A stretch of 64,000 nucleotides of DNA from Diadema setosum. Its lineage: Eukaryota > Echinodermata > Echinoidea > Diadematoida > Diadematidae. The position numbers and the translations under genes are program-made. This document shows positions 36,253 to 49,038 of the stretch, piece after piece (positions within the stretch are counted from its first letter, which is position 1; every line of letters begins with the position of its first letter). The notes under the pieces were generated by a model. That model did no database searches and had not been told where the DNA came from. It saw only the letters and a list, made by a program, of their open reading frames with translations. The stretch spans positions 9,146,602 to 9,210,601 of the forward strand of contig CM067077.1 of NCBI GenBank assembly GCA_033980235.1. The letters are read 5' to 3'.

Positions 36253-37430
36253 GTTTTCCAGCCGTCATTAATATCCAACGCTCGAGAGTCATGCCTTAAA
36301 GCATGTTAAAGATGTTTGCTGAAATAAAGTCGAAGAATGTAACATTTATTTTCATTTGATGAATCCAAGGAATGATATTAGATGATTTTCGTTTTTAATA
36401 CTGTGCATTAATTGTTTTGTGTGATTGAAGGATGTATAGTATACCTTATATTGATATTCAGGGCGCCGTAAAACAGTTAGGTCGCCATTAGAAACCAATT
36501 CTATCTAGCTATCCAATAAATTACCGATCTGATTTTATTTTATTTCATTGCAAAACGTGTGAACAAATGGATGAATGAATTGATCTAATGTCACATACAG
36601 AGTGGATGACCACTTATAGACTATAAATTGGTGAATAAAATTGATTAAGTTTTATCATCTAGTTTGAATACAAACTGCTATATCATACGTATCGCTGGTA
36701 TCAAAAGTTGTTTGCAACATGGCAATTTTTGGTGTCCCAATAGAGTGCCAGTGTACCATGACAGGGTGAAGTTGATTACATAACAACGTATTTAATAATC
36801 TTTCTTATTTTTTTATAAAAATGCTGTTTCTGATGCTTTTAAATGACGCTCGCACCTGGAGATCCATGCCATACATTGCGATTTGTTACGACGAAAAGGA
36901 AAAAGAAAAAAAAAAGTTTTTCATATTTTGCTTGCAAACAATCCGATCGAAAGTTCCAAGTCATATTTCACAGTGCCTTGAAAATATTGGACTTGATCGG
37001 AAGTATGCCTAAATCATGTGAGCGTAGACATCTGGTAAGGCTAAAACGGATGATATCTTAACCGCCCTACTTAAGAATTGAAACGATTCCTTCCGTATTT
37101 CCTTTACATATGTATGTTTGATTATGGGGGGGGGGGGGGGTCAAACATGTCTGTGAATTTACTTACCATCCTGCCATATATATCAAAAAGAATATATTAT
37201 AGTGCAGTTTGCATTACAGATACAGAACGAACTTTTCTGGGGGTCAACACGTGAAAAAGGAAAGGCCAGTTATATACAAGGAATATCAATACGAACCACT
37301 CTATGCAGCAACATTCTCTCGTCATTATCAATGATAACATGTGAATACATAATTTCAAAGGAGTTCTAAACTGATAGTTCTGAGTGTAAGGGAATTATTC
37401 TAATCGGTAAATGTGCTACATTTCCTTCAG
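36253..37430. other. Upstream flank or 5' UTR intron of the transporter
   Basis: AT-rich with a G-run at about 37127-37140. It ends in the pyrimidine-rich acceptor TTTCCTTCAG. Confidence 0.45.
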
Positions 37431-37470
37431 CACAGGTTGTCTCGTAGACTGAACAACAACAACAACAACA

Positions 37471-37638
37471 ATGTCTTGTCCAGGGAGCAGTCAGATTTGT
37501 GGCGCCATCTTGCGGCAGAAGAAGGTGCAGTACGACTTGAGCTCGACGCCACTTGATCGATGCCTCAGCACTGCCGATCTATCGCTGATCGCTATCGGCT
37601 GCATGTTGGGGTCCGGTGTGTACGTACTCACTGGCGAG
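37471..37638 (+). CDS. Transporter coding exon 1
   Basis: 56 codons, from the ATG to VLTGE, ending in phase 0 at the donor GAG|GTGAAT. The acceptor upstream (ending 37430) implies a spliced 5' leader. Confidence 0.9.
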
Positions 37639-40600
37639 GTGAATGCTTAACGCCATTTTTCAGTCCTAATAAATCTAGACTATGAAGACTATTACTTCGA
37701 CAACACAATAACAAAAATATAGTTCCATTCACAATGGCAAGGCTGAATATTGATGGAGGCCAGATAATTTAGTCACGAGAGGGAGAGAGTGTGTGTGTGT
37801 GTGTGTTTTCACTTTTGGGTGACTGTTTTCTTCAATTAATATATTCCACAATAAATTTCTCTTTTCCATGAAGATCAATTGCCAAAGTATGTTAGATACA
37901 AAACAGAATACAATATTTGGTTACAAACTTTGTAACCAAGCATTTACCAGAATTTGAAGGAACTTTGATATCTGGAAATATATTAATGAAATACTAATCA
38001 GTGAAACAATAGATGTATGTAAAATATATGAAACATCGACAATCATCGTGACATAGCACATTCTATAGAACAATGACACAGGTGGGTATAAACCTGACCT
38101 TATCCAAAACAAAATGTGTTGATTTCTTACCAAATCACTCACAAATTTAAACAGAGACAAACGAACTTTTCAAACTATGACGATGTCTTGGATTCAGCAT
38201 TTTATGAAGTTCTCTTGTATAGAGTGGTCTGTTGTCAACATGGAAAAAATGGAAAAATCATCTGTAAAATAACCAGCAAACGTCTGAATTATGATTGCTA
38301 GTACAAATATAATGATGTTAGAGTTCAGATCGATAACGTCACCATAAAGAAAAAAAAATGAATACAACTCACTATTTGACTAAAAATTCTTACATTAATC
38401 TTTTGATCGTCTTGATCATGTCTGTAGTAATACTACTAAAGTGGGAGTTTTAAATGATATTCAAGTACAACAAAGTATAATTTTTATTGTCCCTGTTTCA
38501 GTCATCATTATATAGTTTGTTAATTCCTTCGAGAATTATTACAACTCTAGATATTTATTTTGTCATTTTCAGATCGCTGGTGAAATGGCCGGTCCCGGAG
38601 GTACGGTTTCTTTCATCATATCTGGTCTGGTTGCCCTATTGGCAGCGCTCTGCTACATGGAGTGCGCAACCAGGCTTCCGGAGACAGGGGCATCCTACCT
38701 CTATGCTTACGTCAGCTTCGGCGAGATATTCGCTTTCATGATCGGTTGGAATGCCGTCATCCTCCGAGTGATGTCGGTTGCGTTGGTGTCTCGAGGCTGG
38801 AGTGCTTACTTCGACAACGTTTTGAACGGCGTTGTCGGAAACTGGACAGTTGACGTCGTGTTGCAAGGCGAACCGTGGGACTCGCCCATCCTTGGGAAGT
38901 ATCCCGATTTCTTGGCTGCGGGGATAGCTATTCTCACCTGCGTACTGGTGGCTGTCGGAACGTCCATATCAGCCCGGGCTAATGGTTTCTTCGTCTCCAT
39001 CAACGTAGTGACGGTCATCATGGTGTTTGTCGCGGGTTTGGTGTATGCAGACTTCGAGACGCTCACCGAGCCGGACGGGTACTTTCCGTTTGGTGTTCCT
39101 GGAGTCATGACCGGCGCTGCGGCCTGTTTCACGGGTTACTGTGGATTTGAGGCCGTGGCATTCAGCGCGGAGGAAGCGAAGAATCCAAGCAGAGGCCTTC
39201 CCATCGCTGTCATCGTCGGATTCATCGTGTCCATGATGTGCTACTCGGGCGTACTTCTCGCCTTAACGTCGATGGTCCCTTACAACGAAATCGTCGTGGA
39301 GTCCCCGTTCGTGAGCGCTTTCGCCGCGGTGGGAGCTAACTGGATGCAGTATATTGTGGCCGTGGGTGCCCTGTGCAGCATGACTGGTTGCATTATCAAC
39401 TGCGTCTACTGCGTGGCCAGATGCATATACGCACTGGCCCGGGATGGACTCCTGCCCAAGTTCTTGGGGTACACCCATCCTGTATCTCGTACACCCGTAC
39501 CTGCGACGCTCTTCGGGGGATCACTCTCAGTCCTCATCACGATCTTCATCGACTTCGTTTCTCTGATCCAGTTCTTGTCCCTGGTGGCCTTCGTTGAATT
39601 CATCATTGTTGTCGCTTCTTGCGTCATGCTGCGGTATCGCCCGCAGCAGGATACCTCGGGGTACGCCCCGCTCGACGGAGGCAACACCGTAGTCACAGAA
39701 GTCACCCCAGTTCACAACGGGAGCATCCAGAACGGAAGCACTCCGAAAGGATACCACGACAGTTCCGAAGGCACGCCCTTGATCAACACCAACAACAATG
39801 GTGCGACCAGGGAGGTGTCAGTGATACGTTACCATGACAGCGCGATGAGGCGCAGACCCGGTCGAGCCGTGGCGATATCTCTTCTGTGCTTCATCGGATT
39901 CTCCTGCGGAGCGATGTACCTTCTGACGCATAAAACCTCTGAAATCAGCTCCGGGAATGTGGCTTACGTCTGCAGCTTTGCCGTGTTAGCAGCACTGACT
40001 CTCTTCTCCGCCATACCACTTCTCAAGCTGCCGCAATACAATGATAATATCCCCTTCAAGGTAGAGTTGATGGACTTGCATTTGCTAGTCCAGCTACCAA
40101 TTTAAGTTTTCAGTGTACAGCGCGTACTTTCAGTTTACCTCAATTTTGGTTGTGCATGATTTGGTCTGGTTTTGAGGGGAAGGGATTAAACTGCACTTTT
40201 ATCAATTATTCAGTTAGCTTTCGATCATATATTTTAGCAAGAGATCATACAAAGGCGAGGCAAGATTGACTGACATCCAAAGATGAAAATTAGGGGATGG
40301 ACAACCCAACTGTGCAAAAAGCTTCTCAACTTATCTGCTGTGACCAAACCTACATATGATATGTTTTCCCTTGATTACCAATGTGGGTATATAAAAACAG
40401 TCAAAACATTTCAAACAAAACAAACAACACAGGCAGCACGTGCAATGTGACAATAATATTAAACAAAGACAGAGACATACGCAAACCAAGGAGGTTCTAG
40501 AGAATGGAGTCACAACCGTCTTATTTCCTTTAAACCATGTTCGAAGCCATCGCTCAAAAATATTTGAAGCATGTGTCAAACAGGATCTGCAGATACGAAG

Positions 40601-43600
40601 ACAATTGACTCGTGTCTCATTGCATGATGACCAGCCACTTTCAAAGGAAGATAATAATGTCTTTGTGATGGTAATTACTTTTCGCTATCCCTTCTTATAA
40701 AAGGTATAGGTGGTACTGACACGAGGATGCGCGAATAGAAGTTGAGTAAAAATGCTGGAATAAAGATGAAAATTACTCGACTGGGCATACCCGGGCACTA
40801 ATCTGATATATCTATCAATAAAGAATTATACTTGAAGATTATTCCATATTAGTTTCATCTGTGGAAATTAAGCGGAAAAGTGATAAAACCAGCTTTCCAG
40901 GATGGTATAGTTTTAAACATTTTCACATGATACAGCTCTGATTTACACTTTTACGCAAATTTCTGGACGGAATTGTCTTTTGTTTTACATGCTTTATCAT
41001 TAAGTGAAATTTCATTTCATTTAATAAATAGATAAGCAAAATATGGCCAACATTATGATAACATTCAAAATTAATCTTCAGATTGCTCAGCAAGACGGCG
41101 GCTTGGAACATCGATCATCAAAGGCACAAGTGCACCTGTGGAATTCTTTCGTACATCAATAGAAATCTGACCACTGTTTGAATTATTACATCCAGTTGGA
41201 AGTCCATGTATAAAACCTCCTTGCGCAAACCATGTGTTCTGATGTCTGTGGAGAGGATCCGACAAGCATATAGACCAAATATGTAGATTGTCTACCTCAT
41301 TTATAAACTTTAAAGGGACGGTATAGTAGTTCTTGTTGAGATGGGGATTCAGGTTTTAACTTTTCGTGAGACAATTCAAAACCAATTTTTGTGAAATAAT
41401 AAAGAGCGTACGATTCTGAGAGCATTGAAAAGTTTATTCGACCAAGATTGGTTTTGAAATGGCTGAGATATCACCCTCCAAAAAAAAAAAAAAAAAAAAA
41501 AAAAACATAAAGAAGTCCTAATAAAAGGTGGGTTCCACCTATCTTATTACTGTTATTATAAGTACTTTGTTTTACATTGTTTTTGAATATCTCATCCATT
41601 TTAAAATCAATATTCATCAAATAAACTGTAATTGCTCTTTGAATCGTATACTCTTTATTTCATATAAGTTGATTCTAATTATCTCACAAAAAGTTAGAAC
41701 CTGAATCCGCATCTCAACCAGAACTGTACCACCCCTTTAAGTTCAAGAAAACTCATGATCGCTTTTAATACTAGCGAATCGTTTCACAAATGGGTCTCAC
41801 GTAATCACACTATCAATGTCAGATGCCCAGTCACACAAAAGGGAAATGTTGGAAATGGTGGGTAAAACAAGACTTGGTCAAGTTCGATCCAAGGATCCCC
41901 AGTACTTTACTTCAGAGCCATATCTATGTATACCACGATGTCAGAATGTCTTTAACGGACGTGCATCTCCGGACCTGATAAAACTTAGTCTGAAAAGAAA
42001 GAGTACAATTTTATAAGCACACAACAGCAGTACAAATTTGACCAAAATGGGTGAAAAATATTGAAGGTATTAAATTTGAGAAGTTTCCTTAATTTTCAAA
42101 GATCACTTCTTTAACAGTCATATGAATATACAATCGGTAATTTTGCAGTATTATCGCCTCACAATTTGCCATATAGTTTTTTACAAGAAATCTTGAAATT
42201 TGTTTATTTTACGGGGGGGGGGGGGGTAGGTTCAAACGCAATAATGGATCAGTCTCAAACCCTAATATATCTGGCCGGTCATCATTTTAAAGTTATTCAG
42301 CCAGGAGTAACATTATGTTTCACACTTTTATAGCTAAATAATTGAATTTTCGTCATTTTCTTTTTTACACAATCGATGGAAAAATGTGAGGTGATGAAAT
42401 CATTAGCTCATTCATTTGTGCATTCATATAACTTTTCGGGAATTGTTTTGCTAAAATTAGACAAGACGTTGAACCCTCCCTCCCATTTCCCCGCCCCCTC
42501 CCAAATGTATCGCTCCTCATTCAATTTCAATTTCAATTTCAATTTATTTTCATATTTCTCGATGAAAAATTACATCAAATATAACAAAATTAGATGAAAT
42601 ACATGACATACATGGAATATTGCAAATATGTAAAACATAATAGTGGTCGATCTGTTCAGTTTGGAATCTGTGAATGAATGCTAAAGAAATATGAAGGAAC
42701 CTACTTAAAAAGCGAGCTTGTTGAGCGTAGGTCCCGGTTAAAAACGAGTTTAAGATTGATAAGGGGAGCACGGGTACAGCAATGACCGGAACATAAGAGA
42801 AAAACAAAATAAAAAAGAACAAATATACAGTTATATAGCAAATTCTTCTCTAGTGCAGGTTAGGGATCGGAAAAGCCACATGCTGTTTATAGGCGGATGA
42901 ACCATTGTCGTTCTGGCAATACAATATGACTTAATATAGTTATAATAACAATGATACCGTTCAGACAGTATTAGAAATGTGCACATTGCGTGTATTAAGA
43001 AGGGAACACATGCACCTGCAAATCCATTAAAAAAGACATCGAACAACCAGTTGCAGTGCAGTGATAATGTGAAATACCAGCTGTTTCCTCGTCCCAGCTA
43101 TCTTTAAAGAAGGAAAAATATACATAAACACAGTGATAGAATTTAAGGGCGCAAACAGCTGGGCTCTTAAAGTCTGGTTTAACATGACAACAACCCTGGA
43201 TTACAGTATAACGGGTTAGTCCTGGACAGCACAAAACAGAATTTCAATGAGCTGATGTAGCGTAATTATTCAATAAATACTGTTTTAATTTGCATTTGAA
43301 GGATGATAGTGATAAACAACCTTTGAGTTCAGGGGGGGGGGGTCATTCCAGTATTTCGGTCCCACATACATAATTGTTTTCATCGCGAAAATTGTGCGAG
43401 TACGTGGAAGGTGATAAGCGTCCCGTTGGCGGGTGGGATAATTGTGAACTGAGTAGTTTCTTTTGAACATGTGAAGAAAAACATCAGGAAGATCATTCGT
43501 TGAGTACTTATACATGAAAATACCTAGATTGTAATCAAACAGATCAATCAATTTCAGAATTTTATTCTTGTGAAAAAAATTCGTTTGTATGAGATAAATA

Positions 43601-44531
43601 TCCGGCGTTATTGATGATTCTGATGGCGCGTTTTTGAAGAAGGAATAGCGAATCAAGCAAAAATTTGGACGAATTACCCCATGCTAGAATTCCATAGTTG
43701 AGGTAAGGGGAAATCATTGTTGAATATATAATTTGTAAGATATGTATGGGGAAATTGTATTTCAGCTTGTTTAAAATTCCAATGTTTCTGGACAAAATTT
43801 TACTTAAATAGTTAATATGGGTTTTCCAGGATAGATCACTGTCAATGTAAAGTCCCAGAAACTTGATACTATTCAAGTGTTAAATGGATGCTGGAAATTC
43901 GGGGTAATGGATGCTGGAAATTCGGGGTAATAATTATGGCAGAATCCTCAGGACGATTCAGAGGTAGATGTTACATATACGTACATCTATTTTACGTAGA
44001 AGTTACGCAAAGGTTCAGTGCAGTTCAGTTCAGTTTTTATTTCTGCATTTCAAAATCAATACAAATCAACAAATCAACAAAATACTTACATAGTCATTTA
44101 CAGAGCTAATATTCGTTACGTTTGGATCATACATACATTTTTTTTTTCCAAGAACGAATATTATATATATAAAAGGAAGCAATAGGAAATGATAAAAATG
44201 AAATGCAGGGGACCATCATCATAACGTGGATTAACATCCACGTTAACATCCATAGGTTACTATCTCATGGTCTTTTGTTTCATCAGTCTTCATTTCTGTT
44301 ATCGACATTAGTTGTAGGGAGGTTGAGTTAGGACTTTCAAGGATAGGAGGCATAATCGTGGTACGGCAGGGGATTTTATTAAACGATATCTTCTTTACAG
44401 ATCCCGCTGATGCCGTATCTACCTCTACTCAGTCTCGTCTCCAACATCTTCCTCATGGTGCAGTTCAACAGCATCGCTTTTATCGAGTTCTTCGTCTGGA
44501 CTGGAATAGGTGAGAAGATTACAAGGACCAA

Positions 44532-44591
<60 letters not shown>

Positions 44592-45163
44592 TGAATTACG
44601 CTCGACTTGTACTATAAACGCTTTTATGGATAACTGAGGACGTTGCATCCAAATAACGTCAAAAATACGTGGTCACTGAATTTGGTGGGAATTTACAAAC
44701 CTCTGACAACTTCGTGGGCTACTGTTCGTGGAATTCCTGTTGACTGCTAAGGAAGAAGAAGAATACAGGTATCAGTTTCAAGGAGATGAAAGTGAGTATC
44801 AACAGTGATTAATATCTCGTAACATACAAGGTTAGAACCATTGAGGTTGCCTGATATAAGTGCATTTCCACTTAATGTTAATCCACGTTATGCTGTATTT
44901 CGTCAAAAACTTCCAACTGCACAGGGATCTTGGTCTACTTCTGCTACGGAATAAGGTACAGCCACGAATCCCCAGCCAACAAACATCGTGTGTCAAAACA
45001 TGTCAACAGGGCGGCAGACGACGAGAAAGCCGAAACGATACCGATAAATCGGGATTTCGATACATCGGATCACGGGTCGCGTAGATCGAGCGCCGATAAC
45101 AACGCGTACTGGGCCGGTGATAGTTTGGTATCCTCATCCGAAACGAGTTTCGCGGCGCATTGA
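37471..45163 (+). CDS. Cationic amino acid transporter, SLC7 CAT subfamily (CAT-4/SLC7A4-like), four coding exons
   Basis: Joining 37471-37638, 38573-40060, 44401-44509 and 44925-45163 gives an uninterrupted 667-residue protein with GT/AG at every intron. It is a multi-pass plasma- or organelle-membrane amino acid permease. The N-terminal RCLSTADLSLIAIGCMLGSG (30-49) matches the TM1 region of the CAT group, and IAGEMAGPGG continues across the first intron. FSAEEAKNPSRGLPIAVIVG is the conserved CAT loop and helix. A hydrophilic loop with several potential glycosylation or phosphorylation sites follows RYRPQQ, and IPLMPYLPLLSLVSNIFLM begins the C-terminal permease domain, ending in a cytosolic tail of about 80 residues. 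Family length is usually 620-660, so it is complete. The start has A at -3 and follows an (AAC)n leader. The likeness to SLC7A4 is from memory of the family; substrate specificity is not shown, and SLC7A4 itself has little proven transport activity. Confidence 0.92.
38573..40060 (+). CDS. Transporter coding exon 2 (main membrane domain)
   Basis: 496 codons from IAGEMAGPGG to NDNIPFK. Acceptor TTTTCAG|ATC, donor AAG|GTAGAG. The frame stays open into the intron to 40105, so retention of the intron would give a truncated protein lacking the last helices. GC content and codon use are clearly higher than the surroundings. Confidence 0.93.
41314..41736. mobile_element. TTAA-flanked MITE, copy 2 (in transporter intron)
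   Basis: TTAA at 41310-41313 and 41737-41740; ends AGGGACGGTATAG and GAACTGTACCACCCCT. The interior is a long inverted repeat interrupted by an A-run at about 41480-41504. Confidence 0.85.
42696..42735 (-). other. LINE 3' hairpin, copy 3
   Basis: On the minus strand GGGACCTAC pairs with GTAGGTTCC (all nine positions, one G-U) around the loop GCTCAACAAGCTCGCTTTTTAA. The loop words match copies 1 and 2; the stem sequence is different. Confidence 0.75.
43285..43876 (-). pseudogene. Reverse-transcriptase C-terminal fragment (CR1/Jockey clade), frameshifted
   Basis: Frame one (43562-43876) reads FLGLYIDSDLSWKTHINYLS and later LLQKRAIRIINNAGYLSHTN, the thumb and connection region typical of CR1-type LINE polymerases. 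A one-base shift near 43590-43610 moves the reading to the second frame (43285-43650), which goes on with NFFHKNKILKLIDLFDYNLG, then GPKYWNDPPP. The polymerase active-site region is missing because of 5' truncation, so this is a dead copy. Confidence 0.85.
43885..43930 (+). repeat. Perfect 23-bp tandem duplication
   Basis: TGGATGCTGGAAATTCGGGG plus TAA occurs twice back to back just beyond the truncated 5' end of the LINE. Confidence 0.95.
44401..44509 (+). CDS. Transporter coding exon 3
   Basis: 109 bp encoding IPLMPYLPLLSLVSNIFLM and on to FFVWTGI, phase 1 at the donor ATAG|GTGAGA. Conserved C-terminal permease domain. Confidence 0.92.
44534..44589. repeat. (TA)n microsatellite in transporter intron 3
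   Basis: Pure TA tract starting about 25 bp after the exon 3 donor. Confidence 0.97.
44925..45163 (+). CDS. Transporter coding exon 4 and stop
   Basis: Acceptor ACTGCACAG|GG completes the split glycine codon, then ILVYFCYGIRYSHES ends the last helix. A charged, serine-rich cytosolic tail follows, ending FAAH and TGA. Confidence 0.9.
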
Positions 45164-45405
45164 GGGGAAAAAAGTAACTGCAGCTTTCCTACAATGGTAA
45201 TCCAATGTCGCAGATGTTATGGGGTGATCGTCTCAATGATTTTCATGCAACTACTTAAACCATTTGAGAAATCACTTCTCTTTCATTGCGACGCATATCA
45301 CGCCACGTTCTGACAAAAAGGGGCACATTTACATCGTACCCCCCTATGACTATGTTTGTGAAGCAAGGCAACTTCAGAAAGATCCATTACGTCTGTAAAT
45401 ATGAT

Positions 45406-45411
45406 AATAAA
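45406..45411 (+). terminator. Poly(A) signal of the transporter gene
   Basis: AATAAA about 240 bp after the stop codon, in the expected range for a 3' UTR end. Confidence 0.55.
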
Positions 45412-47365
45412 TTTGACGAATATCAATCATCTTTTCGAATTAAAGAGCATGGTTTCTAAGAAATGTGCATGACGAAATTCGATTATAGATACTTTGTTCT
45501 TTAATACTCAGAGCAGAGTTATTGATTATTGATTGATTCATGGCTTTGCTCTTATCACTGTGAAATTTATATCATCCTCAATATTACTCTGATATCCTCA
45601 TATTAAAATGAGTGACGCGAGGAAAAATCCCAATCAAATTTCAGATTCAGTATTTGCTTCCGAAAAAAAGAGAGTAACGATAGCTTCGTTTATTTGTTCG
45701 CATGGAGAAGATCCTATTTTTCCCCCGGTAATTATCTATTTGCAATGATATACTATTTGTACTCACCAAACAAAGATTATTGTAACATCAGTAATAATTT
45801 ATTTAGTGTAGTTTAAAAGATCACATTTGTTTATGCCATACTTTTTAACTGAACTGCCTCTAACAATGAAAACTAATCATTGTATTCAACATATGCAGTC
45901 AGTTGCGTACGCATTTACTTTGACGTTTTGCGGGACAGCATCATTATGCATGATATCAAAATTAAAGTGTAATTTAATACATATTGAAAGGAAAGCCAGT
46001 TCAAAATTTTGCCGTCTGACAGGAATTTGTCAGTAAAATCAAGACAGTTAATGTATGTGTGATACGTCACATTGATATATAGCCCCCCCCCCCATTCATA
46101 GTTTGATATATAACTCTCCCTTTTCATCCTTAGACTCTTTTCATTTGACCTCTGACCCCTCCCCCTTTTCCTCCCTCTACTTACATACGTAACTATCCTT
46201 TGATTATTTTTTTGATGGAATGCATGACTCGCTCTGCAGTTTCTTATGTTCTTATCCCTATTTCCAGTGCCATTTTTTTCTTGTCCTTTATTGTCCCCCT
46301 ATCTTGGCATACCAAAACGGTTTGGTTGACGAATATAAATGTTTTATGATTTACTGAAATATGGCGAATTGCAAATGCCAATACCCAGCATAAATTTATC
46401 TGAAGTAGCGTTTGTTTTGAAAAAAAAAAGTCCGATCGTTGAACTACAGTACGAGACAGATTAGTCACGAGTCATAATTATATTATTACAGTCTCGTAGA
46501 CATTCACATGCGTTGTCTATCAGCCGAGTAAAAGACAAAATAAGACAAAACAAAGGTACAAAACTCTTCTCGCTTGAATTTGCACTCCAATGACAACAAG
46601 CCCGCATGGTGCTCCTGATTAATATTTTAGCAATTTGAGTTGTGCAGCAATGGAGGGTTCATTGAATCTCGGATGCGAATCCATCCTGGAATGTCATAAT
46701 TTCCCAGGCAAGATGTCGCCAACTTTATTTATCTTCCTCTATTGATAAATAAATTGGGTAACTAACTTTGCTGAGGTAATATCAACTGCAGGGTACCGCC
46801 GAGGCTATATTATTAAACATACTAAGACGGTCATAATCAGTGGCTAACACTAGCAGTTACTGGCTACTGATTTGTTGTAGAATTTTTGCGAGAGAATATC
46901 CATACCTGCTTCACTGTTTTCGGTTCGAGAATGCCCCTGCACGCATATCTGTCGGTAATTAAACTACTAGTAATCTGATACAAACGAAAAGTCTCAAAGT
47001 ACAGCTGTATCACTGTTCACGCGCAAATTAGTCTTTTCAGCAATGTTTAAAGGAATACCTTTTTTAAACTTAAAACTAGTAAAATGTTCGTGTGCTGTAG
47101 TGTAACCTGTGTGCAATATATTCACCAACACTCTACATGTACCGATTAAAGGGAATGAAACTGCTTTTCGGCGGGTGAGAGATATAGGTGTTTGTCGGGG
47201 TTAGATTCGATGGCAAAACACCTATGTTTGAAATCCAGTCAAGTTTACTTCACCGTCAATTCTTCAGTAGACAAAACAGGATCGTGTGGTCCAAATAATT
47301 GCCGTGCCGTTGGCTTCCCACCACCAAACATTGTGCAAATATTTTGAGACGCGAGAACAAATCTG
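45412..47365. other. Intergenic, no gene recognised
   Basis: AT-rich unique sequence with a C-run at about 46083-46093. A small inverted repeat (ATAGGTGTTTG/CAAAACACCTAT) lies near 47186-47225. Confidence 0.5.
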
Positions 47366-47972
47366 AAGCCCCGGTCACACAGCACTCCACGTCTAAATCA
47401 CGTACACAAAGTCATGAAAATCTGGTAGACGTGGTCGTAAGTGGTCATTTTTTTTTTTTTTTTGGTCAATTTTGGTTTGGCTGTGCCTGTTCCACTGCAG
47501 AAGCACTGCCTAAGCACGGCTGACCACTTCCAGCCACGTGTATGTACGCGGAAAAATCCATTTGCCAGTGATAAGCCGCTAAACACACGCTATTTCCCGT
47601 GATACCAACGCGTAACACGCGTCAGATGACCGTGCTCTGCCCGTGACAGACCGCTAAACTTTCGCGTCTTACCGCGTCTCCCCAAGTTTTAATCACTGCC
47701 AGAACACGGATTTCACGTGTGTTTCACGTGTGTTGCACGTCTTTACCACGTGTGCCGCCCGTGGTTGTTCCCGGAATAAAATTTTGAGCAGTTCAAAACT
47801 TTTTACCGCGTCCGACGCCGTTCCGATTTTTCCCCGCGTCCTGCCACGTCTATAAATCGACCGTAGCTCGTCTTAAACTCGACATCAACGCGAACAACAT
47901 CGTCTGCTTCAAGACCACTTTTTGACGTGTTTTGGCCGTGATTAAGCCGTAAAGCGCTGTGTGGCCGGGCTT
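47366..47972. mobile_element. TIR element with iterated CACGTGT and CCGCGTC words
   Basis: Ends AAGCCCCGGTCACACAGC and GCTGTGTGGCCGGGCTT are near-perfect inverses. The interior is an array of 5-8 base words such as CACGTGT, CACGTCT, ACCGCGTC and ACGCGTAACACGCG. No transposase and no clear target duplication. The ends resemble CCCCAGTCACA of the element at 1987-2416. Confidence 0.7.
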
Positions 47973-48961
47973 TTACCCTTGCGAGAACAGACACGGCTGC
48001 AAGGCATAGAGTTCAACCACTGCTTGATTGCTGGTATAGTAGTCTACGGCTCTACGCCATATGGTAAATTCACAGAAATCAGTCTACAATTCGTATGTCG
48101 AAGATACTGTATCGCATTGATGTTGCACCTTCCGTGATATTACGACATCAGCTTGCTGCTGAATTTGAACACGCCTAATTACACAATACCTTCTAGGCAA
48201 AGGTTAACCGCAACTCATAATAATCAGACATAGTAACACCTTGTGGTTGTAAAGGCATTTCTCTCGTTTGGAGCAATTTATGGTGGCTACTCGTCATAGA
48301 ATGCTATTTAATAATTTTGACTTTCATTGAAAGTGAATGTATTTCTATCGTTTTTAGTGTCGCTATCATCATTGTCATCCTTTTTTTGCTATCATAATTA
48401 TGTGTCTTTGTTATTCTTTTTTTTCTGAACACATGGTCTTTTCGCGACTAACTTGAATTTGTGTGGCATTATACGTCTTTTTGATGTTGTTGAGAGGTTG
48501 GGCAAGGCATGTACTGGCTAACTTACAGCAATATTTTATCCCTTGCAGGGAATAATTTTTGAATTATTATTGATTATGGATCATTCGGCTTAGAAGAGTT
48601 AAATATATGTGAAATTTTGCATTTGGGTGTACTCAAACGAAAAGTGAATTCGACTAAGTGGAAAAAGACGTTTCAGTTGATGATCTTCATAAGGACCTGT
48701 TTGTCGATTATTTCACTTTTCAGCATTTTGACAATCCCATTGCAGGTAATGATACGATCACACAAAATACAAAATTACTCAATAACTGAAATTTAGTATT
48801 GTTGTAATTATTCTTGAAGAATTCTGTTATGGTTCTATATATGATTCGCTTGTAGCATCACTGCTATAATACAATATCCACACCCGCTGAAGTTTATGTT
48901 TTTATAGCGAACGCACGCGTTGGAGAGTTTCATTTTAGTTCCTATCAGATTTCGGGCCAAA
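47973..48961. other. Intergenic, no feature recognised
   Basis: Unique AT-rich sequence. Confidence 0.5.
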
Positions 48962-48998
48962 TAATAATGATGATAATAATAATAATAATGATAATAAT

Positions 48999-49037
<39 letters not shown>
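48962..49037. repeat. (AAT)n and (ATC)n microsatellite
   Basis: AATAATGATAATAATAATC followed by a pure ATC run. The poly-aspartate frame here is an artefact of the repeat. Confidence 0.95.

Positions 49038-49038
<1 letters not shown>

Larger units (their letters stand above)
42520..43876 (-). mobile_element. 5'-truncated CR1-like LINE, antisense in transporter intron 2
   Basis: On the minus strand: the C-terminal part of a reverse transcriptase (43285-43876), then a 3' UTR with the conserved hairpin (42696-42735), then AAATAAATTGAAATTGAAAT-type tail ending near 42520. The 5' end is cut at about 43876. Confidence 0.8.
40061..44400. other. Transporter intron 2 (4.3 kb)
   Basis: Bounded by GTAGAG and TTCTTTACAG. 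Contains a TTAA MITE (41314-41736), an antisense 5'-truncated LINE (42520-43876), a 23-bp tandem duplication (43885-43930) and a second small LINE tail (about 44018-44160). The remaining sequence is AT-rich. Confidence 0.85.

Noticed and set aside
40061..40105. Transporter ending at 40105 as a 506-residue single-exon protein
   Set aside because: The frame runs into a GT-donor intron, and exons at 44401 and 44925 restore the conserved C-terminal permease domain in frame.
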